NCBI GenBank assembly: GCA_965261795.1
Contig: OZ253476.1
Coordinates: forward strand, 4,278,001-4,342,000
Length of the DNA: 64,000 nt
DNA from: CBDCFV01 sp965261795
Lineage (GTDB): Bacteria; Chloroflexota; Dehalococcoidia; Lucifugimonadales; UBA3495
Direction: 5' to 3'
Shown here piece after piece: positions 55,476-62,719 of this stretch. How positions within the stretch are numbered: position 1 is the stretch's first letter; each line of letters starts with the position of its first letter. The notes beneath the pieces are model-generated. The model was not told the DNA's origin, did no database searches, and saw only the letters and a program-made list of their open reading frames with translations. The position numbers were made by a program, and so were the translations under genes.

Positions 55476-56690
55476 TCAGATGACTGGAAGCGGAAACGGG
55501 GGTATTTCAGCCATGAACATCTTGAGCGGGACCCATCTGTCGCCCCCGTCATAACCCCGCACCTCGACGTCAGGGATGTAGGTGTCGCCAACCCCCTCCC
55601 GCCAGTTCCAATCAAGGATGTTGTTGGTGAACGAAACCGCGTTCACAACGGCATCCAGTTCCTCGGTTAACAGCCACAGGTTGTGGGGGAGGAGATTTTC
55701 CGGAAGTGTATCACGCACCAGTTCGATGCACCAATTGACCATCATCACGACCGCCAGCAGTTCCTCCCGGTTGACGGTCCTGTCGGCCACTTTGTACTGC
55801 TGGACACGCTTCTCCGGCTCCTGGACCCACCGGACGCCGAATGATGTTGGCATCTCCAGACTTTCACGCTTGGGTGCCGCATACCAATCTCTCATCTCAT
55901 CTGCTTCGATTGCTTCGCACGTCGGGCATTCCGCTTGCGGAAGCCACATAGCGGCGTCATCAGGTCTCACACCTTTCCAGCCTCCCATAACGGCGAAGGA
56001 GCAATCATCACAGAGCGAGACCATGCCACACTGTCCATCCAGCCTGTGGACGGAGTGGTATGAGAAGGAATACCCACCGCCTTCGGGTCGTGTAAGCTCC
56101 CCGTCACACCGGGAGCAGCGTATTTCCCCAGCAGCCACAGCATCGCGGTCTGCCTCTATAGCAGCCCATCGCTGTTCAAATTCTAGTTGTTTCCGAGTCT
56201 CGCTGCGTAAGTCCTCGCGGATGCCGATTCTGGCAAACTCCGAGCCCCGTAGAGTCTCCCAGATGTCCGCTAGCCGCCTTCGCTTGCGGTCCCGGCAGTT
56301 GCTCGAGGCGATATGGGCTTTGATGACAGTGGATTCGACCGGGCGTTTCCTTCCTTCCAGTTCAAAGACATCTATCCCGTGGGCCATACAGTAGGCTAAC
56401 TTCTGGACTGACAAGGGGCTGGGTTGCGTGAACAGCAACCACAAGGGCGGTTTATCCTTTCGCTCCAGCAGAATGTCAGGGCGGTCCTCTCTGTCCTCAG
56501 TTTCCAGGTGCACCGCCGTTACGTCGGTCAGAATGTTCTCCACGAATCCCCGACCTCCACATTGGCCGCAACATTCCTGGAAGAAAAGCCAGAAGCCCTT
56601 TTGCCTTTTCCGGTAGTTCTCCAGTTTGTTGAAGAACATGGCACGATTAGACAGCAGGGGGATGTCGTCCGAATATGCCGGGTAGTCCAT
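55476..56690 (-). CDS. Zinc-ribbon protein with degenerate CoiA/PD-(D/E)xK-like segment
   Basis: 404 residues from ATG 56690 (a TTG two codons upstream is also possible). Four Cys pairs suggest metal binding: CCGQCGG (about 41), IRCSRCDGEL (about 195), SLCDDCSF (about 229), AECPTCEAI (about 255). Residues 55-115 (VENILTDVTAVHLETEDRED, RPDILLERKDKPPLWLLFTQ, YCMAHGIDVFELEG) follow the layout of competence-nuclease CoiA-type PD-(D/E)xK cores. The usual Glu-x-Gln strand is LLFTQ, however, so catalysis is doubtful. Function unknown. Confidence 0.6.
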   Translation of the reverse strand: MDYPAYSDDIPLLSNRAMFFNKLENYRKRQKGFWLFFQECCGQCGGRGFVENILTDVTAVHLETEDREDRPDILLERKDKPPLWLLFTQPSPLSVQKLAYCMAHGIDVFELEGRKRPVESTVIKAHIASSNCRDRKRRRLADIWETLRGSEFARIGIREDLRSETRKQLEFEQRWAAIEADRDAVAAGEIRCSRCDGELTRPEGGGYSFSYHSVHRLDGQCGMVSLCDDCSFAVMGGWKGVRPDDAAMWLPQAECPTCEAIEADEMRDWYAAPKRESLEMPTSFGVRWVQEPEKRVQQYKVADRTVNREELLAVVMMVNWCIELVRDTLPENLLPHNLWLLTEELDAVVNAVSFTNNILDWNWREGVGDTYIPDVEVRGYDGGDRWVPLKMFMAEIPPFPLPVI

Positions 56691-56857
56691 ACTCAATTCT
56701 CATGTCTCGATGGTAGGCCGTTTGGATATTCAGATTACAGCGCACACGGCCAGCATGTCCATCGTCGCTATTTACTCGACTCTCATTCAACGCTGTCAGC
56801 CTGATTGCCAGTAGTCGAACTGAGGTGGACCCAGGAAACTGGACAGGTAGCCAGCGC

Positions 56858-58018
56858 ATGCCCCGAGAGGGTATGCTGATCCAGATGGACGGCAGTCATC
56901 ACCCGTGGTTGGGGGATCAGACACCGCCGTTCACGCTGCTGATCGCGGTGGACGATGCCACCAGTACGGTGGTCGACGCCCTCTTCTGCGAGAAGGAGGA
57001 CACTCACAGCTACTTTCTGCTGGTCCACGGTCTCGTGCACCAGTTCGGCCTGCCCGTCGCCCTCTACACCGACCGGCACGGAGTCTTCAGGCACACCCGG
57101 CTCCGGCCTCCCTGGGATGCCGGCCCAATTCAGCCGGGCCGTGGAAGAACTGGGGATTCAGATGATTTTCGCCCTGTCGCCCCAAGCCAAGGGCCGCGTG
57201 GAGCGAGCGGCGGGAACGTTTCAGGACTGGCTGGTAACTGAACTCCGGCTGGCAGGGGCGAGCGGCATCGGGGAAGCCAACAGCGTGCTGGAGCAGTTCC
57301 TGCCAAGGTTCGGGCAACGCTTCCGGGCAACGCTTCCGGGCAACGCTTCCGGGTTCCGCCGCAACACCCTGAGCCTGCATTCCGGTCTCTCAACCCGGAG
57401 CTGTGCTTGGAACAGGTCCTATGCTTCAAGCACCGCAGGAAAGTGGCCAGGGACAACACGGTGAGGTTCCAGCTGCACACCCTCCAGTTGCTGCCAGGGC
57501 CGGAACGCCCCAGCTATGCCGGGGCGGCTGTGGAGGGTCTTGGAAGGACTGGACGGCCGGTTGTCGGTGCGGCATGAAGGCACATCCTCGCTGCCCAGGA
57601 GGCGCCGCCCAGCCCGGTATTCCTCCGAAACGGTCACGGGCGTTCCGCACCTGTTCCTGTCCCGACCTCCGGCGTCCACCGCTTGGGCGAACGCTGGACG
57701 GCGGCTCTCGAACCACTGGACTCAAGGGCAGAGGAAGAGAAGGATCAAGGGGCCATTACTGGCCGCGCTGCCGCCGCCGGCAAGACCAAAGCCACCTCTC
57801 CGCACAAGCCGACGTTCCTTCAGCCGACGTTCCTTCAGAGGGAGAGATGGAAGGCGATTCAGAAAGCCAGGCGCAAGGGGATGTCGCTTAGAGCGACCGA
57901 GCGGGAGTTGGGAATCCACAGGGCCACCATCAAGAAATACCTGGACGCCGAGGGTCCTCCGGCGCGGCAAGACCAAGCGGGTCCCACGACGTCATCATCT
58001 GATACCATGACAGCCTAA
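56858..58018 (+). pseudogene. ISNCY-family transposase, copy B (5' cut, 3' complete)
   Basis: It begins at RMPREGMLIQMDGSHHPWLG; the helix-turn-helix part is missing. Catalytic blocks are as in copy A, then after a 3 x 13-base repeat the frame shifts to NTVRFQLHTLQLLPGPERPS and AAVEVLEGLDGRLSVRHEG. The C-terminal tail (57683-58018) ends RERWKAIQKARRKGMSLRAT ERELGIHRATIKKYLDAEG, an IS21-like helix-turn-helix. Copy A lacks this tail because IS5 cut it. Confidence 0.83.
57311..57349. repeat. 13-bp unit x3 inside ISNCY copy B
   Basis: CGGGCAACGCTTC three times in tandem; the same site in copy A has two units. A 13-base step changes frame, so unit number decides whether the transposase reads through. 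Confidence 0.95.
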
Positions 58019-58107
58019 CTGAGTGACATTTATGCCGGCCACTTAAACGGACATTTATCCTGAACAGCGACACCGCAGTGGTACACCTTCTAGCCGCCCT
58101 TGACACA
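58019..58107 (+). mobile_element. ISNCY right end fused to an IS21-like right end
   Basis: GTGACATTTATGCCGGCCAC and ACGGACATTTATCCTGAAC are the ISNCY end. CGCAGTGGTACACCTTCTAG and CCGCCCTTGACAC are the tip of the type-2 IS21-like element without its genes. Confidence 0.75.
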
Positions 58108-58241
58108 AGAACCTTCTCAATCCGTTTCCGTACCCGTGGCGTGGTGAGATCCGGGATGAACTCACGTCCCGCCACCAAGATAAGAAAGGGAAATAGCGTC
58201 CCACTTCTGGCACCGTCGAGAAACCTGCGATAGAATCCCGA

Positions 58242-59105
58242 ATGATGGAAGGAAAGACTTGTTTGATAACCGGCGGCAGTGACGGTATCGGCTATGTGGC
58301 TGCGCGGGAACTGGCTCGTATGGGTGCAACTGTGGTGATCGCCGGACGGAACAGCACGAAAACCGCCAACGCCGTGGAGCGCATCATCGGGGAGACGGGC
58401 AACCGCGACGTACGTTACCTGCTGGCCGACCTGTCGTCGCAGGGAGATGTGCGCAGGCTGGCAGACCAAGTGAAGCAACAAATGCCGAGGCTGGACGTTC
58501 TGGTGAACAATGCCGGCGCCATATTTCTTTCCAATCGCCGCAGCGTTGACGGCATTGAAATGACGTTCGCCCTGAATCACTTGGGTTATTTCCTGTTGAC
58601 CACACTGCTGCTGGACCTGCTGAAAGACTCTACGCCGGCCCGGATCGTCAACGTCTCGTCCAGTTCCCACTTTTCGGCTGGTAACTTCCGACTAGAGGAC
58701 CTGCCCAAGCCCGGAAGCAATGGCGGTTACCGGGCATACGGACGCTCCAAGCTCTGCAACATCCTGTTCACCTACGAACTGGCGCGGCGGCTTGAAGGTT
58801 CGGGCGTAACGGTCAACGCCCTGCATCCCGGGCTGGTTCGCACCAACATAGCGCGAAACAACGGCCTTCTGGGCCGCGTGGTCAACTTCTTTATCGGCGC
58901 CCGCGGCGTCGATGCCGTAAAGGGAGCGGAGACGTTGAATTACCTGGCCACCTCGCCCGAAATTGAGGGGACCATGGGCAAGTTTTTTGTGGACTGCCGC
59001 GCCGTGTCGTCGTCTGCCCTGAGCTACGACGCTGGGCTGGCCTCAGACCTTTGGGAATTGAGTGAACGACTGACAATGCCAGGAGCGACGGTAAAAGGAG
59101 AATAG
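58242..59105 (+). CDS. Short-chain dehydrogenase/reductase
   Basis: 287 residues, intact. Rossmann fold with cofactor motif TGGSDGIG (residues 10-17), VVIAGRN (Arg suggests NADP(H)), ADLSS, NNAGA (about 89), catalytic Ser in NVSSSSHF, Tyr/Lys in YGRSK (about 166-170), and the PG motif LHPGLVRTNI. It resembles the retinol-dehydrogenase-like subgroup; the substrate is unknown. It lies just downstream of IS remains, so its promoter may be new. Confidence 0.92.
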   Translation: MMEGKTCLITGGSDGIGYVAARELARMGATVVIAGRNSTKTANAVERIIGETGNRDVRYLLADLSSQGDVRRLADQVKQQMPRLDVLVNNAGAIFLSNRRSVDGIEMTFALNHLGYFLLTTLLLDLLKDSTPARIVNVSSSSHFSAGNFRLEDLPKPGSNGGYRAYGRSKLCNILFTYELARRLEGSGVTVNALHPGLVRTNIARNNGLLGRVVNFFIGARGVDAVKGAETLNYLATSPEIEGTMGKFFVDCRAVSSSALSYDAGLASDLWELSERLTMPGATVKGE

Positions 59106-59278
59106 CAGGGGCTTCCGATCTAGCCCTCTCGCCAGAGGGTGAAACATCCATTTGTTGGGGAATTATCCCGGGGACTGAGAGCCATGGCAGGGTCATCAAT
59201 TTCCCCATTGGCCGCTTATTTGCGCATCCAGGGACGGACACTCAATAGGCAACCGTCTCCCATTAGCTGGTGCTTGAA

Positions 59279-59530
59279 ATGAAGGCGTGCCAGTCCCCGA
59301 CCGGCCTTGCCCTGCTGGCGTGTTTAGCTGTCGGCGGTTGTTATTCCCCTGATCCTAAGGGTTTGCCTGCGTCCAGTCCTACGGCAACAGCTCAGCCATT
59401 TCCACCTCCAAGGCCACCTTTGTGCTAACGCCTGCACCTATGGCCACTCGACGCCCCACTCCCACAGTCACACCAACCCCATCGTTAGACATTCGCATTG
59501 CAGTTAAGGCTGGTCTTGTAGCTACGATGC
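59279..59530 (+). pseudogene. Small lipoprotein, frameshifted and truncated
   Basis: A lipoprotein signal (LALLACLAVGGC, lipobox at Cys 21) and ~28 further residues run to a stop at 59428. The typical Pro/Thr linker (TPAPMATRRPTPTVTPTPS) continues in another frame to about 59500, then meets a transposase scrap. Dead or a very short product. Confidence 0.6.
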
Positions 59531-59534
59531 TTGC

Positions 59535-59735
59535 GCCTCCTCAGCAGCGGGGACATTCGCCTCGCTGGACCGGCTGGGCTGGGCGAGGTCCCGGCTGCGA
59601 AGGTTGTGGAAGGTGGACTGCGAGGGGTACATGGCAGGGTTGGCCCACAATGTACTAAAGGCAGTGCGCCGGTTGCGCCAAGGCTCCGGAACCACCGGAA
59701 CCACCGGAACCACCGGAACCATTGAAACCCGGACC
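59535..59735 (+). pseudogene. IS1182-family transposase, C-terminal scrap
   Basis: FASLDRLGWARSRLRRLWKV DCEGYMAGLAHNVLKAVRRL is the C-terminal block of an IS1182-type transposase, followed by a 4 x 9-base repeat. Confidence 0.65.
59686..59721. repeat. Four tandem copies of CCGGAACCA
   Basis: Units at 59686, 59695, 59704 and 59713 encode Gly-Thr-Thr repeats on the plus strand at the end of the transposase scrap. Confidence 0.95.
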
Positions 59736-59930
59736 AGTAGACCCTGTTCCGTCGACAGGTCCGAGGAATTCTGGGATACCAGCCTACCCGGTACAGACGA
59801 ATGTCTACGCGACAACCGCCGGGGCACAGATGAAAGCAGCCGTCGCCCTCTGACTCACCGACCACCCCGTGCACGATCTCCTCGTCCTTTTCGATTTTTT
59901 TCAACAAGCCCATCCCGCCGCCCTTGACAC

Positions 59931-60134
59931 GTGGTGCTATAAAGGCAGTGCCCACGATAATCCACCCAACGGCCGCCCCTATCAGGGCCCCCCGGCTTGG
60001 GCCATCTTCTGAGGGTCACCCATACTCGTCATCCAAAGAAAACCCGACCAACAGAAGAACATCGCCGCAAGGACGCCGCCCAGCAACGCAGCAAAGCTGG
60101 CCACACAGTCGATGATGCCCAGCACTTCGTTCAT
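59931..60134 (-). pseudogene. VirB2/TrbC-like conjugative pilin remnant
   Basis: From ATG 60134: NEVLGIIDCVASFAALLGGV LAAMFFCWSGFLWMTSMGDP QKMAQA, then a one-base loss in a G run at about 59995, then in the next frame GALIGAAVGWIIVGTAFIAP. Two hydrophobic helices with a polar DPQKMAQAR loop are the VirB2/TrbC layout. The C-terminus meets CCGCCCTTGACAC, an IS21-like tip. It suggests a lost conjugative element. Confidence 0.65.
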
Positions 60135-60150
60135 ACAACCAAAATTAAAC

Positions 60151-60170
60151 AAACGCCGACGTCGGCGTTT
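60151..60170. terminator. 20-bp perfect palindrome AAACGCCGAC/GTCGGCGTTT
   Basis: A perfect dyad upstream of the VirB2-like gene, with A/T-rich edges on both sides. It could form a GC stem with T-tracts in either direction (bidirectional terminator) or serve as an operator. Confidence 0.5.
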
Positions 60171-60195
60171 TATCATTAAGTCGCACAGAAAAAAG

Positions 60196-60219
60196 AGGCA
60201 GTCCCTTTTGGGACTGCCC
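60196..60219 (-). terminator. Rho-independent terminator, minus strand
   Basis: GGCAGTCCC and GGGACTGCC pair around TTTT. On the minus strand the stem is followed by TCTTTTTT. It would stop transcripts arriving from the right, about 400 bases beyond the end of the HTH-TPR gene. Confidence 0.75.
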
Positions 60220-60602
60220 CAAACACCTCACGCGGAGACAACGGAACCTTTAGTCCGTTACAATGTCACCCACCCAAAACTTGCCAGCCAAATCAATTAC
60301 CACTCCACACCCTCCCAGACCCCTAAAGGAACCCAAAACCCAACCTCAGCCTCAAAATGCCCTCCGGACCACCACTCCACGACACTCCCACACCCCTGCA
60401 GAACAGATGTTTTAGAACTCTTAATCCGTAGGTTCTCGATTCGACCCCGAGGCGGGTCACCATTTTTGGTGACGTTCCACCAGCGGAGGCTACGGCCGTC
60501 CCCATTTCTTCCCACCACTACCTCCTCAAATTCAGTTCCGCAGTGGAGAATTGCCCTCATCCAAGCCCTTTCACTGAAGGAGAGGCGTTGTCCAGGGTCT
60601 GT
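60220..60602. other. Intergenic with tRNA-like fragment
   Basis: No protein gene is supported in this ~380-base stretch. It could hold the long 3' untranslated region of the minus-strand HTH-TPR gene. The tRNA-like fragment is listed separately. Confidence 0.5.
60418..60462 (+). pseudogene. tRNA-Lys (CTT) 3'-half fragment
   Basis: From the anticodon loop CTCTTAA onward: stem half TCCGT, variable loop, T-arm CTCGA/CCGAG around TTCGACC (one mismatch), acceptor half GCGGGTC, A and CCA. The 5' half (acceptor, D-arm, anticodon 5' stem) is absent, so it is not a functional tRNA. Such half copies are typical distal att sites of integrative elements. Confidence 0.6.
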
Positions 60603-62549
60603 TTAACAGGGGTCTGAACTGGCGGTTACCGGTCTGGCCCGCATGTCCAGGAGTGTTGGGGCGTCAAAGGGGTTCTGACCGGCTCTCAAGTCTCTTATCC
60701 AAGCATCCCGGCTGTCATAGTACCGGTCTCCGCAACTGTCCTTGGGAGACCGGTCCACCCAATCCAGGAAGGCTTCAAAGTCGGCTATGGCCTCGGCATT
60801 GCGGCCCATTACGGCATAGACAACTCCGCGGCTGTCCCGCGCTTGGCCGTCGGGGTCTGCCTCCACGGCGCGGTTGCAATAGAGCAACGCCGATTCGAGG
60901 AGCTGTTGTATCCCCAATTGCCAGCAAAGAGTATTGTTGAACGCCATATTGTCTGTGTCCAAATCCTGTGCCCGGCGCAAGTCTGCCGTGGACCTGTCCC
61001 AGTCACCCAACGCCGAATAGACGAGACCCCTGTTGAAGAAGGCCATCGGTGAGTCGGGCTCCAACTCGATGGCGCGGGTAAACTCCATAGCCGCAAGATC
61101 AAGGTCGCCTCTCTGTTCCCGCTGCACGTAGGCATTGCCGCGGTTGAGGTAAGCGGCCGCCAAGCCGGGTTGGATGTCAATGGCTTGCTCCAGGTCAGCG
61201 AAGGCCCGCTCCACGTCCCCAACATTGTTCCTCTGGACGTATGCCACCGCCCGGTTAACGTGGGCCCCGGCGGCGTCCGGGTCTAACGCGATGGCTTGGT
61301 CGAGGTCGTTGATGGCCATAACGAGGTCTTCAGGCCGTCCACGTTCCATGTAGGCGACCGCGCGGTTGAGATAGGGGGTGGGTTTCTGGGGGGCTATAGT
61401 CATCGCGCTGGTCAGATCGTCTATTGCACGGCCAACGTCTCCCATCCGTCCACGCTCCAAGTAAGCCACGGCGCGGCTGTTGTAGGCGTCCATCGACCGG
61501 GGCAGAACTTCCAGCACTTGAGAAAACAACCAGATAGACTCGTCCAAGTCCACCAGCTCGCCGCTTTGGTACGCCACTCCCAGCCGGTACTTCAAACTGA
61601 CCATCGCCACCGGGTCTACAGGCGGCCTTGCCAACGCCTGAATCAACACGGTCTTGGCTTCATCGGGCTTGTTTTGTTCCAAGTAAAGTTGGCCCAGGGT
61701 CAATAACGCAAGCGCGCGGACTTCGCCGGTCAAGTCTATATTGATGGTCGTCGGCAGTTCGGCGGGAGAAGACGTTATATCGACGACTTGCTGGTGGTGG
61801 CGCTGCCCGGTGGCGAAGGGTACGGTGAGGGCTGCCATCGCCCTGCCGCTGTCGTATTCACCCCAGATCACAATAGCGGCTCTGGCGCGGCGCCCCACGT
61901 CCCGGGCGGCGGACTCGCTGGCTATCGCTTGCGGCCACTCCACCGTCCTGACCCCGACCACCCCGGCGGTCTGCATTTCGCGGTCGATTTCGTCCCGTAT
62001 CCGCCCGCGGACATTGAAGCCCTGCTGCCCACCGGTGTAATTGGCAAAGGGGGCCATCACTATGAGGGATTCCCCATCGGCAGCAACGGGGTAGGATGGT
62101 CCAAAAGCCAGAAACGCCACCGCCGCGCCGATGCCGCATAACACCGCCAACGCCAAGACGGCCGCTATTGCGATTCTGATAGGTGGGCGCTGTCGAAGAC
62201 GTCTCGCCAATCTGGCCGGGGTCAAGTCCGGGGCGGGGGCCGGCAACATTTCGACGGATACCGGAAGCAACTCCGTTTCAAGTGCGACCGGCTCCGGCGG
62301 CTCCGCGAGCGCAACAGGGTTCTCCGGGTAGAACCCCGCCGACAGAAGCAACTCATCACCTTCTTCGGCGGTCAAGCGCAGGACATCGGCGCACTTGACC
62401 ACGTCTTCGCGGTAACGGGGCCGGCTGGTAACCCCCTCCTTCCAGCGGATGAGGGTCAGCCTGTTGACCCCGATACGCCGGGCGAGATCGGCGTCGCCGA
62501 TGCCGGTGCGAGTCATGTAGACGGTCAAAAGTTCGGAGAAAGTCGCCAA
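60603..62549 (-). CDS. HTH-transmembrane-TPR protein
   Basis: 648 residues. An XRE-like helix-turn-helix (DADLARRIGVNRLTLIRWKE, about 18-40), an acidic linker, one transmembrane helix (about 125-148, IAIAAVLALAVLCGIGAAVA), an extracytoplasmic alpha/beta region (VMAPFANYTGGQQGF, FlgO/TolB-like), then about nine TPR repeats (270-600; AVAYMERGRPEDLVMAINDL, AVAYVQRNNVGDVERAFADL). The layout implies a membrane-bound one-component regulator whose TPR sensor is outside. It is divergent from the VWA lipoprotein gene; the 170-base shared region may hold its operator. Confidence 0.85.
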   Translation of the reverse strand: MATFSELLTVYMTRTGIGDADLARRIGVNRLTLIRWKEGVTSRPRYREDVVKCADVLRLTAEEGDELLLSAGFYPENPVALAEPPEPVALETELLPVSVEMLPAPAPDLTPARLARRLRQRPPIRIAIAAVLALAVLCGIGAAVAFLAFGPSYPVAADGESLIVMAPFANYTGGQQGFNVRGRIRDEIDREMQTAGVVGVRTVEWPQAIASESAARDVGRRARAAIVIWGEYDSGRAMAALTVPFATGQRHHQQVVDITSSPAELPTTINIDLTGEVRALALLTLGQLYLEQNKPDEAKTVLIQALARPPVDPVAMVSLKYRLGVAYQSGELVDLDESIWLFSQVLEVLPRSMDAYNSRAVAYLERGRMGDVGRAIDDLTSAMTIAPQKPTPYLNRAVAYMERGRPEDLVMAINDLDQAIALDPDAAGAHVNRAVAYVQRNNVGDVERAFADLEQAIDIQPGLAAAYLNRGNAYVQREQRGDLDLAAMEFTRAIELEPDSPMAFFNRGLVYSALGDWDRSTADLRRAQDLDTDNMAFNNTLCWQLGIQQLLESALLYCNRAVEADPDGQARDSRGVVYAVMGRNAEAIADFEAFLDWVDRSPKDSCGDRYYDSRDAWIRDLRAGQNPFDAPTLLDMRARPVTASSDPC

Positions 62550-62719
62550 GTGTTACATCTCCGGCGCGCGTATATAGCCGAATGTGACACAAATGTAGTA
62601 TCGAGTGTACACGATTATCCACCATGCTGGATGCACGTTGTTGGGTGGCCTTGGCCAGTTAGGGTCTACCGGCAAATAAAAACCAAGGTGGTCACAGGGA
62701 CCACATAAGGAGTTGCACC

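Noticed and set aside
60240..60470. tmRNA or complete tRNA gene
   Set aside because: Only a 3' half of a tRNA can be folded; no 5' acceptor strand, tag reading frame or pseudoknot pattern was found.
60112..60606. 164-residue protein on the plus strand
   Set aside because: The frame runs through the palindrome, terminator and tRNA fragment and has low-complexity content without a ribosome site.
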